The notes: generated by a model not told the origin, from the letters alone. Shown: positions 50,108-59,885, numbered from the stretch's first letter. The stretch: DNA of 64,000 bases from Sphingomonas kyeonggiensis (GCF_014204495.1 NZ_JACHLN010000001.1:992001-1056000); one strand, 5' to 3'. Made by a program: numbers and translations.

Positions 50108-51124
50108 TTATCCCTTCGCCCGCGCCGCCTGGCGCGCGATCGTCACCGCCTCGGCTTCGGCCAGAACCTCGCCGGCGCTGCCCGAATGCATCATCGCCCG
50201 TTCGGCTGCGCGCACCCGGTCGATCGCGCGAATCAACTGCGCGCCGTTCCAGCGACGCAGGGCACGGCCGGTAGCGGCTTTCTCTCGGAAGAAAACGCGA
50301 TGCTTTTCAAGCACTTCGTCCATATCGCCGCCGCGATCCAGGTCGATCCGCATCTCGGCCATCGCCTGTAGCCGCCGGGCGAGCTGGCGCATCAGCGGCA
50401 CGCCGATGCCTTCGCCCAGCCGAGCCAGCTCGAATCCAACATCGCCAACCCGGCCATCGACCACGGCGGTGATCGCATCGCTCAGGTCCGAATCCCCCAG
50501 GTCCGCGCCGATCGCGTCCAAAGCGGCGCTGTCGGCGTCCCTGGGGCGATCTGGAGCCGCATCGAGGAAAAGGGCCAGCTTCTCGATCTCGCGCGCCAGG
50601 ATGGCCCTGTCGCCGCCCGTAGCGGCTGCCAGGCGCTGGGGCACGTCACCCATCAGCCGCAGGCCATGCTCGCGCGCGACATTGGAGGCGAGGCGGGTCG
50701 CATCCACGCCCTCGGGCACATAGCAGGCATGGGCATAGGCGTTCTGCGCGGCGATTACCGATTTCACCAGCTTGCCGCTCGCCTTCAGTCCCGGGCCGAT
50801 CGCCACGACGGGGTTGCCGGCCTTCTCGGCGCTCAGCAGCAGGCCGATCGCTTCGGCAGCACCTTCCTCGACGCCGAGCACGCGGACATAACGGGTGCCG
50901 CCGAACAGCGAGAGCGATGCCGCTTCGTCGGCCAGCCGGCCCGGCTGCTCGCGCAGCGCCTTCATGTCGAGGTCGATGCGTTCCGCCTCGGGTCCCAACG
51001 TCTTGCCGAGCTTGGCCGCCAGGTCGGCGGCGCCCGCTTCATCGGGGCCGTGGAACAGATAGAGCCGCGTATCGGGGTTGAGCTTCTCGATCGCGGCGCG
51101 GATCTGCGTCGCGTTGGCCTTCAC
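50108..51124 (-). CDS. holA: DNA polymerase III delta subunit
   Basis: A 338-aa clamp-loader subunit. [40 protein letters not shown], then LRLMGDVPQRLAAATGGDRA and the helical collar end QLIRAIDRVRAAERAMM. Opens the beta clamp together with gamma and delta'. Overlaps the lptE stop by 4 bp; the leuS-lptE-holA order is typical. Confidence 0.93.
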   Translation of the reverse strand: MKANATQIRAAIEKLNPDTRLYLFHGPDEAGAADLAAKLGKTLGPEAERIDLDMKALREQPGRLADEAASLSLFGGTRYVRVLGVEEGAAEAIGLLLSAEKAGNPVVAIGPGLKASGKLVKSVIAAQNAYAHACYVPEGVDATRLASNVAREHGLRLMGDVPQRLAAATGGDRAILAREIEKLALFLDAAPDRPRDADSAALDAIGADLGDSDLSDAITAVVDGRVGDVGFELARLGEGIGVPLMRQLARRLQAMAEMRIDLDRGGDMDEVLEKHRVFFREKAATGRALRRWNGAQLIRAIDRVRAAERAMMHSGSAGEVLAEAEAVTIARQAARAKG

Positions 51125-51636
51125 TGGCCGCCCGCCCCGGGCGCGGTCTGCGCATAGCGGGCGACGCGCGCGACGATCTGGTCGGCGACGATGCCCGAAA
51201 GCCGCTCGAGCGCGCTCTTCTCGGCCGCGATCGTGGCATATTCGCTGCCAACCACGTCGATACCGGCATCGGAGCCGGCAGTGGCGTCGAGCACGACATT
51301 GCCGTTGCTCAGGTCGATCAGCTGGTAGCGGGCGCGCAGCGTGCGGCGCTCGCGCGCCACTGAATCGTCGCGCTTCACGCCCAGGCCGGAGATCTGGTCG
51401 TCCAGCTTCACTTCCAGCCGGAAGCGGGCCGGGGCGTCGTTATGATCGAGCCGGTCCTTGAGCGCATTGGCGACCAGCCAGCCCGACTGGCCCTGGATCG
51501 GCGCGACTTCGACCGCGGAAAGCGTGGAGCGCACCGCGCCGTCCGGCCCGCCGCCATAGAGCGGACGCAGGCCACAGCCCGAGAGCGAGCCGGAAAGCGC
51601 CAAGGCGCCGGCGACGAGGAGCGCTACATGCTTCAT
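51121..51636 (-). CDS. lptE: LPS assembly lipoprotein LptE
   Basis: A 171-aa outer-membrane lipoprotein that plugs LptD. Signal and lipobox [17 protein letters not shown], with Cys about residue 21; the following LRPLYGGG is the LptE signature. Start [10 protein letters not shown]; the frame upstream overlaps leuS. 4-bp overlaps with leuS and holA. Confidence 0.88.
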   Translation of the reverse strand: MKHVALLVAGALALSGSLSGCGLRPLYGGGPDGAVRSTLSAVEVAPIQGQSGWLVANALKDRLDHNDAPARFRLEVKLDDQISGLGVKRDDSVARERRTLRARYQLIDLSNGNVVLDATAGSDAGIDVVGSEYATIAAEKSALERLSGIVADQIVARVARYAQTAPGAGGQ

Positions 51637-54161
51637 GCGACGATGTTCACCAGACGATCGGGCACCACGATCACCTTCTTCGGTTGCTTGCCTTCGAGCG
51701 ATCGAACGATCTTGTCGCTGGCAAGTGCCGCGGCCTCGACGATATCCTTGGCCGCGCCCTTGGGCATTAGCAGCGTATCGCGCAGCTTGCCATTCACCTG
51801 GACGGCGATGGTGACCTCGTCGTCGACGAGCAGCGCGCTGTCCACGGCGGGCCATTCGGCGTCGGCGATCAGCCCGCTTTGGCCCATATCGGCCCAGGCC
51901 TGCTCGGCGATATGCGGCACCATCGGCGCGACGACGCGGGCGAGCGTACGGATCGCGTTGGTTCTGGACGCGGAAGGTTGCGTCTTCTCGATCGCGCCGA
52001 CCAGTTCGTAGAGCTTGGCGACCGACTTGTTGAAGGTCAGCGCCTCGATATCCTCGGCCACGCCGGCGATCGTGCGGTGCAGGCGTTTGTCGAGATCGCG
52101 ATCCTCGCCGGTGCCAGCTTCGCCGTCCGCAACGCTATGGAACAGCCTCCAGAGGCGGTTCACGAAGCGCCAAGCGCCCTCGATGCCGTTCTCGCTCCAC
52201 TCCAGGTCGCGCTCGGGCGGGCTGTCGGAGAGCATGAACCAGCGCACCGCGTCGGCGCCATACTGGTCGACGATCGGCTCGGGATCGACGGTGTTCTTCT
52301 TCGACTTGGACATCTTCTCGATGCGGCCGATCTCGATCGGCTCGCCCGAGGCGAGTTCCACCGCGCCGGCGCTGTCCTTGCGGATCTCCTGGGGGGAGAG
52401 CCAGCGGCCGTCGAGGCTCTTGTAGGTCTCGTGCGTCACCATGCCCTGGGTGAACAGGCCCTGGAACGGCTCGGCCACGTCGAGCTTGCCGATATGGCGC
52501 AGCGCGCGGGTGAAGAAGCGTGCATAGAGCAGGTGCAGGATCGCATGCTCGACGCCGCCGATATACTGGCCCACCGGCAGCCACTGCTCGGCCACGGCCT
52601 TGTCGAACGGCTTGTCCGTGGGCTGGCTGGCGAAGCGGATGAAATACCACGAGGAATCGACGAAGGTGTCGAGCGTGTCGGTCTCGCGACGCGCGGGCGA
52701 TCCGCACTTCGGGCAATCGACATGCTTCCAGCTCGGGTGCCGGTCGAGCGGGTTGCCGGGCACGTCGAAGCTGACGTCCTCGGGCAGCACCACCGGCAGC
52801 TGGTCGCGCGGCACCGGCTGGGCGCCGCAGCTCTCGCAATGGATGATCGGGATCGGCGTGCCCCAATAGCGCTGGCGGCTGACGCCCCAGTCGCGCAGGC
52901 GCCACACCGTCTGGCCCTTGCCCCAGCCGCCTTCCTCGGCGCGCTGGATGACGGCGCGCTTGGCGTCGGCCACGTCCATCCCGTCGAGGAAGTGCGAGTT
53001 CACCAGCGTACCCGGGCCGGTATAGGCCTCGGCATCGTGGAATTCGGGCGCGGTCTTGTCGCCTTCGGAGACGACACGCCGGATCGGAAGCGAATATTTG
53101 CTCGCGAATTCGAAGTCGCGCTGGTCGTGCGCGGGCACGCCGAACACCGCGCCGGTGCCATAGTCCATCAGCACGAAATTGGCGATGTAGACCGGGACTT
53201 GCCAAGCGTTATCAAAGGGATGCGTCGCGGTGAGGCCGGTGTCGAAGCCCAGCTTCTCCTGCGTCTCCAGCTCGGCCGCGGTGGTGCCGCCCTGCTTGCA
53301 CAGCTCGATGAACGCGCCAACTTCCGGGTTCGAAGCGGACAGTTTCTGCGCGATCGGATGATCCGCCGCCACCGCGATGAAGCTCGCGCCGAAGATCGTG
53401 TCCGGCCGGGTCGTGTAGACTTCGAGAGCTTCGCCGTCCGAAAGGCTCCAGTTGAACTGCAGGCCCTCGGACTTGCCGATCCAGTTCTCCTGCATCAGCT
53501 TGACCTTGTCGGGCCAGTGCTCAAGGCCCTGGACGCCGGTCAGCAGGTCGTCGGCGAACTCGGTGATCTTGAGGAACCACTGGCTCAGCTTGCGCCGCTC
53601 GACCAGCGCGCCGGAGCGCCAGCCGCGTCCGTCGATCACCTGCTCGTTGGCGAGCACGGTCATGTCGACCGGGTCCCAGTTGACTGCAGATTCCTTGCGG
53701 TAGACCAGGCCATTCTCGAAGAAATCGAGGAAGATAGCCTGTTCGTGGCCGTAATAGTCGGGCTCGCAGGTGGCGAGCTCGCGGGTCCAGTCGAGCGCGA
53801 AGCCCAGGCGCTTCAGCTGCGCCTTCATCGTCGCGATATTGGCGCGGGTCCAGCTGCCGGGATGGACCTTCTTCTCCATCGCGGCATTCTCGGCCGGCAT
53901 GCCGAACGCGTCCCAGCCCATCGGGTGGAGCACTTCCATGCCCTTCATCCGCCGGAAGCGCGCGAGCACGTCGCCCATCGTGTAGTTGCGGACATGCCCC
54001 ATATGGATGCGCCCCGAGGGATAGGGGAACATCTCGAGGACGAAGCTCTTGGGCTTGGGCGAATCGTCACGCGCGGCGAAAGTGCGGTTCTCTTCCCACA
54101 CCTTCTGCCACGCGGCGTCCGCCTTCAACGGGTTGAAGCGAGACAAAGTCAGTTCCTGCAA
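51633..54161 (-). CDS. leuS: leucyl-tRNA synthetase
   Basis: An 842-aa class I synthetase. HIGH motif [18 protein letters not shown] (about 45-62), editing domain with [13 protein letters not shown] (about 250), zinc-type [16 protein letters not shown], and [13 protein letters not shown] (about 620). Complete length. Part of the DUF3576-leuS-lptE-holA leftward unit. Confidence 0.98.
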   Translation of the reverse strand: MQELTLSRFNPLKADAAWQKVWEENRTFAARDDSPKPKSFVLEMFPYPSGRIHMGHVRNYTMGDVLARFRRMKGMEVLHPMGWDAFGMPAENAAMEKKVHPGSWTRANIATMKAQLKRLGFALDWTRELATCEPDYYGHEQAIFLDFFENGLVYRKESAVNWDPVDMTVLANEQVIDGRGWRSGALVERRKLSQWFLKITEFADDLLTGVQGLEHWPDKVKLMQENWIGKSEGLQFNWSLSDGEALEVYTTRPDTIFGASFIAVAADHPIAQKLSASNPEVGAFIELCKQGGTTAAELETQEKLGFDTGLTATHPFDNAWQVPVYIANFVLMDYGTGAVFGVPAHDQRDFEFASKYSLPIRRVVSEGDKTAPEFHDAEAYTGPGTLVNSHFLDGMDVADAKRAVIQRAEEGGWGKGQTVWRLRDWGVSRQRYWGTPIPIIHCESCGAQPVPRDQLPVVLPEDVSFDVPGNPLDRHPSWKHVDCPKCGSPARRETDTLDTFVDSSWYFIRFASQPTDKPFDKAVAEQWLPVGQYIGGVEHAILHLLYARFFTRALRHIGKLDVAEPFQGLFTQGMVTHETYKSLDGRWLSPQEIRKDSAGAVELASGEPIEIGRIEKMSKSKKNTVDPEPIVDQYGADAVRWFMLSDSPPERDLEWSENGIEGAWRFVNRLWRLFHSVADGEAGTGEDRDLDKRLHRTIAGVAEDIEALTFNKSVAKLYELVGAIEKTQPSASRTNAIRTLARVVAPMVPHIAEQAWADMGQSGLIADAEWPAVDSALLVDDEVTIAVQVNGKLRDTLLMPKGAAKDIVEAAALASDKIVRSLEGKQPKKVIVVPDRLVNIVA

Positions 54162-54224
54162 TCTTCTCGCGGCTCCGGCCTGCTTCGCCGGGCGGAGGAG
54201 CAGGCTGGAACCGACACTAGGGGA

Positions 54225-54662
54225 TTAGTCGTTGGTCACCGCAGCGCGGCGAAGGTCGCGGGCGCGGGTGAGGATGATGTCCTCGAGCTTCTGCACCGTC
54301 GCGGCCTGCACGGGTGCTGCGACCCAGGCGCCGTTGCGATTGACTTCGCGCAGGGCGGCGACACGCAGCGCATCGGCGCGCAGATCCTGGTCGAGGATCG
54401 TCACGGTCACCTTCATGCGCTCGGTCTGCACGTTCGGGTTCACATACCAGTCGGTGACGATGACGCCGCCGTTGGAGTCCGTCTGCAGCAGCGGCATGAA
54501 GCTCAGCGTGTCGAGGCTGGCGCGCCACAGATAGGAGTTCACGCCGATCGTGGTGATCTTCGACGCCGCGAGATCCGCCTCGGGGCGCTTGTTGTGACCG
54601 CCGCACGCGGTGATCGAAAGAGCAAGCGACCCCAGGATCGCGGTGCGCAACAGGCGGTTCAT
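54225..54662 (-). CDS. DUF3576 lipoprotein
   Basis: A 145-aa protein. Signal/lipobox LRTAILGSLALSITACGGHN, Cys about residue 20, then VNSYLWRASLDTLSFMPLLQ and SNGGVIVTDWY, the DUF3576 core. Probably outer-membrane or periplasmic; it precedes leuS, so it may belong with lptE in envelope assembly. Start MNRLLRT chosen for the lipobox. Confidence 0.87.
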   Translation of the reverse strand: MNRLLRTAILGSLALSITACGGHNKRPEADLAASKITTIGVNSYLWRASLDTLSFMPLLQTDSNGGVIVTDWYVNPNVQTERMKVTVTILDQDLRADALRVAALREVNRNGAWVAAPVQAATVQKLEDIILTRARDLRRAAVTND

Positions 54663-54699
54663 CGTCACATTCCTAGCAGGCGAGAAAAGTCGGGGAGCA

Positions 54700-54727
54700 T
54701 CTATAGTGGCGCATGTGGCGGGAGCAA
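54700..54727 (-). promoter_or_regulatory. candidate sigma-70 promoter of the DUF3576-leuS-lptE-holA unit
   Basis: On the minus strand, TTGCTC (54722-54727), 16-bp spacer, TATAGA (54700-54705), about 38 bp before the DUF3576 start. Reasonable match to housekeeping -35/-10; untested. Confidence 0.4.
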
Positions 54728-54883
54728 GGCGGGAAGCCATGCCCCGATTCGCACGATTGAAACACTTCTCGTTAATGGGCCCGCAAGCAGATTCTGTGGG
54801 TCTGATGCAACACCGTCACGAAATTTGTGCCACCGGTGGAACCTCGCTTCGGAATCATGGTAGTCGGACCTATCTAGGGAATC

Positions 54884-55621
54884 ATGACGATGCGAGTCGG
54901 ACGGATCAGGACGGGAATTGCACTGGGAGCGCTTGGCGCTGCCGGTCTCCTGCTTGCGCCATCGATTCAGGCCCAGACCAGCAAGGCCGAGCGCGTTGCG
55001 GCGGCCAAGCGCGCGGCGCTGCCGGCGCGCGGCGGCATGGGCATCTTCACCCCTGCAGCGGCGGATCCCAAGCTCGCCGCCGTGCTCGCCCGTTCGGGCC
55101 TGCCCGAAGGCAGCTTCCGTTTCACCCCGGCCGAATCGCGCGGCAATGCCCGCGGCGTGACGGTCGCGGTCCGTGCCAGCTCGAGCCGCGCGCTGCGCAA
55201 CCGCGACGTGACGCGGGACGTCGCCGCGGCGGCCATCCCGGTCAGCCTGGCTCCGATCTCGTACAATCTCGGCGTCTCGGTTGGCTGGAAGCGTCTCGCC
55301 GTTTCGGGTGACGTCACCCGCGTCGAGCTGGTCGACCAGCCGGGCAGCCGCGAGCGCGCCGATATCGGTGTCAGCTACACCGGCAAGCGCCTGAGCGGCC
55401 GCGTCACCGCGACCTCGGATCGTCCGCTGACCAACACCCCGGTGCTGATCGGCGACAAGCCGAGCTACTCGATCGATGTCGGCGGCAGCTATTCGCTGAC
55501 CCGCAACCTCGATGTCACCGCTGGTGTGCGCTATCGCAGCGAGGAAGATCGCCTGCCCAAGCTCAACGAGAGCCGCCGCGAGAGCCAGGCGGTCTATGTG
55601 GGCACCGCCTTCCGCTTCTGA
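54884..55621 (+). CDS. predicted outer-membrane beta-barrel protein
   Basis: A 245-aa protein with a signal peptide (GIALGALGAAGLLLAPSIQA) and a C-terminal half of alternating-residue strands: YNLGVSVGWKRLAVSGDV, ADIGVSYTGKRLSGRVTAT, YSIDVGGSYSLTRNLDVTAG. It ends VYVGTAFRF with the terminal Phe typical of outer-membrane proteins. No family recognised. Divergent from DUF3576. Confidence 0.75.
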   Translation: MTMRVGRIRTGIALGALGAAGLLLAPSIQAQTSKAERVAAAKRAALPARGGMGIFTPAAADPKLAAVLARSGLPEGSFRFTPAESRGNARGVTVAVRASSSRALRNRDVTRDVAAAAIPVSLAPISYNLGVSVGWKRLAVSGDVTRVELVDQPGSRERADIGVSYTGKRLSGRVTATSDRPLTNTPVLIGDKPSYSIDVGGSYSLTRNLDVTAGVRYRSEEDRLPKLNESRRESQAVYVGTAFRF

Positions 55622-55630
55622 CGGCGCCGT

Positions 55631-55659
55631 CGTCATCCCGACGAAAGTCGGGATCTCAG
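55631..55659. repeat. diverged REP unit
   Basis: CGTCATCCCGACGAAAGTCGGGATCTCAG between convergent stops; hairpin ATCCCGAC / GTCGGGAT. A diverged single copy of the unit at 4665-4801 with CGGG replacing CGGGG arms. Confidence 0.7.
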
Positions 55660-55663
55660 GCAG

Positions 55664-56191
55664 CTAGTCCTTCGCCTTTGTCCACGCGTCGATTGCCGCC
55701 CATCCATATATCCCGAACGGCCTGAGGCTCGCTGCCTTGCGCGTGTCCATGCCGCCCAGCGCGATCACCGGCACGTCGAGCCCGCGCACGAGCATCCCGA
55801 AGCGGCTTCGCCCGAGCGCGCGCGCGCCGGGATGCGAGCGGGTAGGGAAGGCGGGCGAGATAAACAGTGCCTCGGCGCCCGCCCGCAATGCCGCGATCGC
55901 CTCGCGACGGGTATGCGCCGGTGCGGTACGGATTCCCCGGCCCGGTGCGGCATGGCTACCGGCTTCGCCGCGCATCGGTTCGATTCCGGCTCGGACCAGC
56001 ACCAGGCCCCGCCGTTGCGCGACCTTCCGCACCCGGGCAAACAGCGCCCGGCGTTCGGCTACCGGCAGACTGTAGTGCCGGAACACCACGCCCGATTCCC
56101 GCGGCAGCCGCTCCAGTGCCTCCCACAGCGCATCGCCCATGCGCTCGTCGGTCATCAGCCAAAGGCGCGGGAGGGGGTGGCGGCGGCGCAT
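55664..56191 (-). CDS. ThiE-like (thiamine phosphate synthase family) protein
   Basis: A 175-aa TIM-barrel fragment. FRHYSLPVAERRALF, EALFISPAFPTRSHPGARALG and VPVIALGGM are the ThiE/TenI phosphate-binding signatures. Shorter than full ThiE (about 210 aa), so activity is uncertain; TenI-like isomerases are also possible. Start MRRRHPLPRLWLMTDERM at 56191; another ATG at 56215 exactly overlaps the divergent yggS start (CATG). Confidence 0.75.
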   Translation of the reverse strand: MRRRHPLPRLWLMTDERMGDALWEALERLPRESGVVFRHYSLPVAERRALFARVRKVAQRRGLVLVRAGIEPMRGEAGSHAAPGRGIRTAPAHTRREAIAALRAGAEALFISPAFPTRSHPGARALGRSRFGMLVRGLDVPVIALGGMDTRKAASLRPFGIYGWAAIDAWTKAKD

Positions 56192-56213
56192 TGCCCTGCC
56201 TATAGCGCGCTTC

Positions 56214-56882
56214 ATGCCGATAGACGAAGCCAGCCAGCGCCTTGCCGATGTGCGCGCCCGGATCGCGCGTTCCGCCAAGATCGCCGGCCGCAAGCCCGAC
56301 AGCATCACGCTGATCGCCATCTCCAAGACGCAGGAAGCCGAGGCGATCGCGCCGCTGATCGCTGCCGGCCAGCGCGTGTTCGGCGAGAACCGCGTCCAGG
56401 AAGCCGAGGCCAAATGGCCGAAGTTGCGCGAGACGACTCCCGATATCGCCCTCCACCTGGTCGGCCAGCTCCAGTCGAACAAGGCCGAGGATGCGGTTGC
56501 GCTGTTCGATGCGATCCATTCGGTCGACCGCCCCTCGCTGGTGGGGGCGCTCGCCAAGGCGATGGACAAGGCCGGCAAGCGCCCCGCCTGCTTCCTTCAG
56601 GTCAATATCGGCGACGAGGAGCAGAAGGGCGGCTGCCCGGTGCTCGAGCTGCCGGCGCTGCTCAAGGAAGCGCAGGCGGCGGACCTGCCGGTCCAGGGGC
56701 TGATGTGCGTGCCGCCGCTTGAGCTGGAGCCGGCGCCCTATTTCGCGCTGCTTGCCAAGATCGCCCGCGATCACGGGCTCGAGGGCCTGTCGATGGGCAT
56801 GTCGGGCGATTTCGAAACCGCCGTGACGATCGGCGCAACCCATGTCCGCGTCGGTACCGCGCTGTTCGGCGCCCGCGCATGA
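56214..56882 (+). CDS. PLP homeostasis protein YggS (PLPBP)
   Basis: A 222-aa PLP carrier. The PLP Lys is in TLIAISKTQEAEAI (about residue 35), with VFGENRVQEAEAK, LHLVGQLQSNKAEDAV and GLSMGMSGDFETAV, and VRVGTALFG at the end. Start MPIDEASQRLADV. Overlaps the HAD gene by 4 bp. Confidence 0.95.
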   Translation: MPIDEASQRLADVRARIARSAKIAGRKPDSITLIAISKTQEAEAIAPLIAAGQRVFGENRVQEAEAKWPKLRETTPDIALHLVGQLQSNKAEDAVALFDAIHSVDRPSLVGALAKAMDKAGKRPACFLQVNIGDEEQKGGCPVLELPALLKEAQAADLPVQGLMCVPPLELEPAPYFALLAKIARDHGLEGLSMGMSGDFETAVTIGATHVRVGTALFGARA

Positions 56883-57541
56883 AGTACGACGCCATATTGT
56901 TCGACTTCGACGGCGTGCTGCTGGAGAGCGAAGCGGCCGGCAACCGCCAGATCGCCGCCTATCTCACCAGCATCGGCCACCCGACCTCGCCCGAGGATTC
57001 GATGGCGAACTTCATGGGCCTGGCCGGTGCCGATTTCCTGGGTGCGATCGAGAACTGGATCGGCCGGGCAATCCCCGACGACTTCCACGCCGTGCGGGCA
57101 GAGGAAGATGCGCGCGTGCTCGAAGAGGGGCTTCCTGCCGTGGCCGGGGCTATCCGCTTCGTCGAGGAACTGCCCAGGTCGCTGCCCCGCGCGATCGCCT
57201 CGTCCAGCCGGACCGAATGGATCGACCGGCATCTGCGCCATCTCGGCATCCGCGATTGCTTCGGCGACCATATCTATAGCGGCCGCGAGCATGTGACGCG
57301 CGGCAAGCCGGCGCCGGACCTCTATCTCCATGCCGCCGCGGCGATCGGCGTGCCGATCGAGCGCTGCGTGATCCTCGAGGATTCGCCGGTGGGGGTTACC
57401 GGCGCCGTCGCCTCGGGTGCCGACGTCATCGGCCTGTGCGCCGGCTCGCACTGCGCTCCCGACCATGCCGAGCGCCTCCGCGCGCTGGGCGTGAAGCTGA
57501 TCGCCCATGATTTCGACGAAGTGGCGCGGCTGGTCGCCTGA
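56879..57541 (+). CDS. HAD-superfamily hydrolase (phosphatase, PGM-like)
   Basis: A 220-aa haloacid dehalogenase-type phosphatase with a cap. Motif I FDFDGVLLESEA (Asp about 9 and 11), motif II ASSSRTEW, motif III GKPAPDLYLHAA, motif IV ILEDSPVGVTGAVA. Substrate unknown; a sugar phosphate is likely. Coupled to yggS. Confidence 0.9.
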   Translation: MKYDAILFDFDGVLLESEAAGNRQIAAYLTSIGHPTSPEDSMANFMGLAGADFLGAIENWIGRAIPDDFHAVRAEEDARVLEEGLPAVAGAIRFVEELPRSLPRAIASSSRTEWIDRHLRHLGIRDCFGDHIYSGREHVTRGKPAPDLYLHAAAAIGVPIERCVILEDSPVGVTGAVASGADVIGLCAGSHCAPDHAERLRALGVKLIAHDFDEVARLVA

Positions 57542-57553
57542 CTCTTCCTTCTT

Positions 57554-57582
57554 CGTCATCCCCGCGAGGGCGGGGATCCAGA
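57554..57582. repeat. REP unit, single copy
   Basis: CGTCATCCCCGCGAGGGCGGGGATCCAGA, matching the two units at 4665-4801, 13 bp after the HAD stop and 44 bp before the convergent exonuclease stop; may double as terminator hairpin. Confidence 0.8.
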
Positions 57583-57625
57583 GTCACGAAGGACATCGCC
57601 GCCTCCGCGGGACAACGGGAGGGGC

Positions 57626-58066
57626 CTAGAAGCCTCGAGCTTCCCTCGCGAGCAGATACTCCCGCAACGCCATGGCGTCACTCAGTGCATTGTGCGGCCG
57701 TCGGCTCAGCGCCGCGCTGTCGAAGCCGAAGGCGTCGCACAGCTCGAAGCGGATGCGGTCGATCGGATAGCGGTGCCCCGGCGCGACGATCAGCAGTTGG
57801 GCGGCATGGGCGATGTCCTCGGGCCAGTCGGCGACCAGCACCGGATCGGGATCATTGCCCAGATAGGTGGCAAAGCCATGCCCCATCGCCGCGCGGCTGA
57901 TCGGCGCCACATCGAGCGCCGGCAGGATATGCTCCGCCACCCAGGGCGTCGGATCGGGGCAGGGGAGCGCCGCATAGAAGGGCGCACCGCCATCCTCCGG
58001 CACCAGCGCCAGCGAGATCAGCGGCCCGCCGAACCCGTTGAACTCGGTGTCGAGGAAATACCTCAG
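57626..58066 (-). CDS. DEDDh-type 3'-5' exonuclease-like protein, apparent CTG start
   Basis: A 146-aa protein. YFLDTEFNGFGG holds ExoI Asp/Glu, and RRPHNALSDAMALREYL the ExoIII His and Asp. The family usually begins MRYFLDTEF; here the codon at that place is CTG (58066-58064), overlapping the ribA stop as CTGA. No ATG, GTG or TTG lies at the right place; GGACGGGG (58077-58084) may be the ribosome site. RNA or DNA substrate not known. Confidence 0.8.
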   Translation of the reverse strand: MRYFLDTEFNGFGGPLISLALVPEDGGAPFYAALPCPDPTPWVAEHILPALDVAPISRAAMGHGFATYLGNDPDPVLVADWPEDIAHAAQLLIVAPGHRYPIDRIRFELCDAFGFDSAALSRRPHNALSDAMALREYLLAREARGF

Positions 58067-59106
58067 AGCTGGTGCCCCGTCCGGTCGCGCTTGGTGGCGA
58101 GATAGCGTTCGTTGTGCGGGTTGGGCGGCAGGAAATGGGGGACGCGCTCGGTCACCGTCACGCCTGCGGCTTCGAGTGCCGCTACCTTGTCGGGATTGTT
58201 GGTGAGCAGCCGGATACGGTGCTGGCCGAGCAGCGACAGCATCTTCGCCGCCGTGGCGAAGTTGCGCGCGTCCACCGCGAAGCCCAGCCGGGTGTTGGCG
58301 TCGACCGTGTCGAAGCCCTGGTCCTGCAGCGCATAGGCGCGCAGCTTGTTGATCAGCCCGATCCCGCGTCCTTCCTGGCGGAGATAGAGCAATATGCCCC
58401 AGCCGCTTTCCCGGATCGCCCGGATCGCCGCCTGAAGCTGCGGCCCGCAATCGCATTTGAGCGAGCCCAGCACGTCGCCGGTCAGGCATTCGCTGTGCAG
58501 GCGAACAAGCGGCGGATTGCCGTTGGGTTCGCCGATCAGCAGCGCGACATGCTCGCCGGGCATCTCGTCGGTGCGGAACGCGACGATCTCGCTGTCCTCG
58601 GCGTCGAGCACAGGGAGGCGCGCGCGGGCGACGATGCGCAGGCGATCGGCATCCTCATGCGCGTCGATATCGGCGGCGGTGATCGTCTCCTCGCCGGCAG
58701 CCTTGCGGACGAAGAAGGCCGGCAGCAGCCCCGCCACCCGGGCGAGGCGCAACGCGGCGGCCGAAAGCTCGGGCTCGGCCAGTGGGATCGCCCGGAACGG
58801 CCCCTTGAGCGGCGTGGCGAGATCGAATTGCGGATCGGCGAGCGCGGTCGCGGTGTCGAAGTCGAGCCAGGGTGCGCGCTGGACCAGCACCGGCGCATCG
58901 GGTGTCGCGGCATCGCGCTGGTTGGCGAGCTTGAGCGTTGCCGCGCGCCCGGCGGAGAGCAGCAGATCGGCCTCGCCGCCCGCGTCGAACGCCGCCAGTC
59001 GCGGCGCGTCGGCGGTCTCCACCGCAAGCAGCGCGAGGTCGCCGATCGCGATCGGCCAACCCCGGCGCAGCGCGTCGACCGCGCGGGCGGCGTCATGCGC
59101 GCTCAA
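58063..59106 (-). CDS. ribA: GTP cyclohydrolase II with degenerate N-terminal domain, TTG start
   Basis: First step of riboflavin synthesis. The C-terminal about 200 residues are RibA: zinc ligands in LHSECLTGDVLGSLKCDCG and catalytic RQEGRGIGLINKLRAYALQ. The N-terminal about 150 residues have the rough outline of a RibB domain (ALRRGWPIAIGDLALLAVET) without its acidic active-site motifs. The in-frame TTG at 59106 (TTG AGC GCG CAT) overlaps the xth stop as TTGA; an ATG nearby is out of frame. Overlaps the exonuclease gene by 4 bp. Confidence 0.9.
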   Translation of the reverse strand: MSAHDAARAVDALRRGWPIAIGDLALLAVETADAPRLAAFDAGGEADLLLSAGRAATLKLANQRDAATPDAPVLVQRAPWLDFDTATALADPQFDLATPLKGPFRAIPLAEPELSAAALRLARVAGLLPAFFVRKAAGEETITAADIDAHEDADRLRIVARARLPVLDAEDSEIVAFRTDEMPGEHVALLIGEPNGNPPLVRLHSECLTGDVLGSLKCDCGPQLQAAIRAIRESGWGILLYLRQEGRGIGLINKLRAYALQDQGFDTVDANTRLGFAVDARNFATAAKMLSLLGQHRIRLLTNNPDKVAALEAAGVTVTERVPHFLPPNPHNERYLATKRDRTGHQL

Positions 59107-59885
59107 AAGTCGAACTCCGTGATGATCGGCACATGGTCCGAAGGCTTGAGCCAGGAGCGGCAGGGCTCGCACACCTTGTGGCTGGTCGCCTTCGCGGCGA
59201 CGTCGGGGCTCGCCCACATATGGTCGAGCCGGCGCCCGCGGTCCGATGCGGCCCAGTCCTTCGCGCGGTAGCTCCACCAGCTGTAATAGCGCGCCGGGGC
59301 AGGCACGAAGTGGCGGCCGAGATCGACCCAGTCGTTCGCCGCCTGCAGCCGGCCCAGCGTCTCGACTTCGATCGGGGTGTGGCTGACCACGTCGAGGAGC
59401 TGCTTGTGGCTCCACACGTCGCTTTCCAGCGGCGCGACGTTGAAGTCGCCGGTCAGGATAGAGGGAACGCTCAGGTCCTTGGACCAGGCGATCATCCGCT
59501 CGAGGAAGTCGAGCTTCTGGCCGAACTTGGGGTTCAGCTCGCGGTTCGGGATGTCGCCGCCGGCGGGCACATAGACATTCTCGAGCCGCACGCCGCCCGG
59601 CAGCCGCACGCCGACATGGCGCGCCTCGCCATTGGCCTGCCAGTCGAACCGGTCGTCCTCGACCACCGGCACCCTGGCGATGATCGCCACGCCGTGGTGC
59701 ATGCGCTGGCCGTGCTTGATGATGTGGTCATAGCCGAGCGCGCGGAAGGCGCCTTCGGGGAAGTCGCCGTCGATGACCTTGGTTTCCTGCAGGCAGAGCA
59801 CGTCGGGCGCTTCCTCGCGCAGGAACTGCTCGACGATCTCGATGCGGAAGCGGACGGAGTTGATGTTCCAGGAGGCGATCTTCAT
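59103..59885 (-). CDS. xth: exodeoxyribonuclease III
   Basis: A 260-aa AP endonuclease/3' exonuclease. MKIASWNINSVRFRIEIVEQ, CLQETKVIDGDFP, NVYVPAGGD, TGDFNVAP and SDHVPIITEF are the family motifs with the metal Glu, catalytic Asp and His. Start MKIASWNI; the frame is open 18 codons further. First of xth-ribA-exonuclease. Confidence 0.95.
   Translation of the reverse strand: MKIASWNINSVRFRIEIVEQFLREEAPDVLCLQETKVIDGDFPEGAFRALGYDHIIKHGQRMHHGVAIIARVPVVEDDRFDWQANGEARHVGVRLPGGVRLENVYVPAGGDIPNRELNPKFGQKLDFLERMIAWSKDLSVPSILTGDFNVAPLESDVWSHKQLLDVVSHTPIEVETLGRLQAANDWVDLGRHFVPAPARYYSWWSYRAKDWAASDRGRRLDHMWASPDVAAKATSHKVCEPCRSWLKPSDHVPIITEFDF

Noticed and set aside
51879..54863. 994-codon plus-strand open frame opposite leuS
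   Set aside because: Pure antisense shadow of an intact leuS with all motifs; no family-like motif in the frame.
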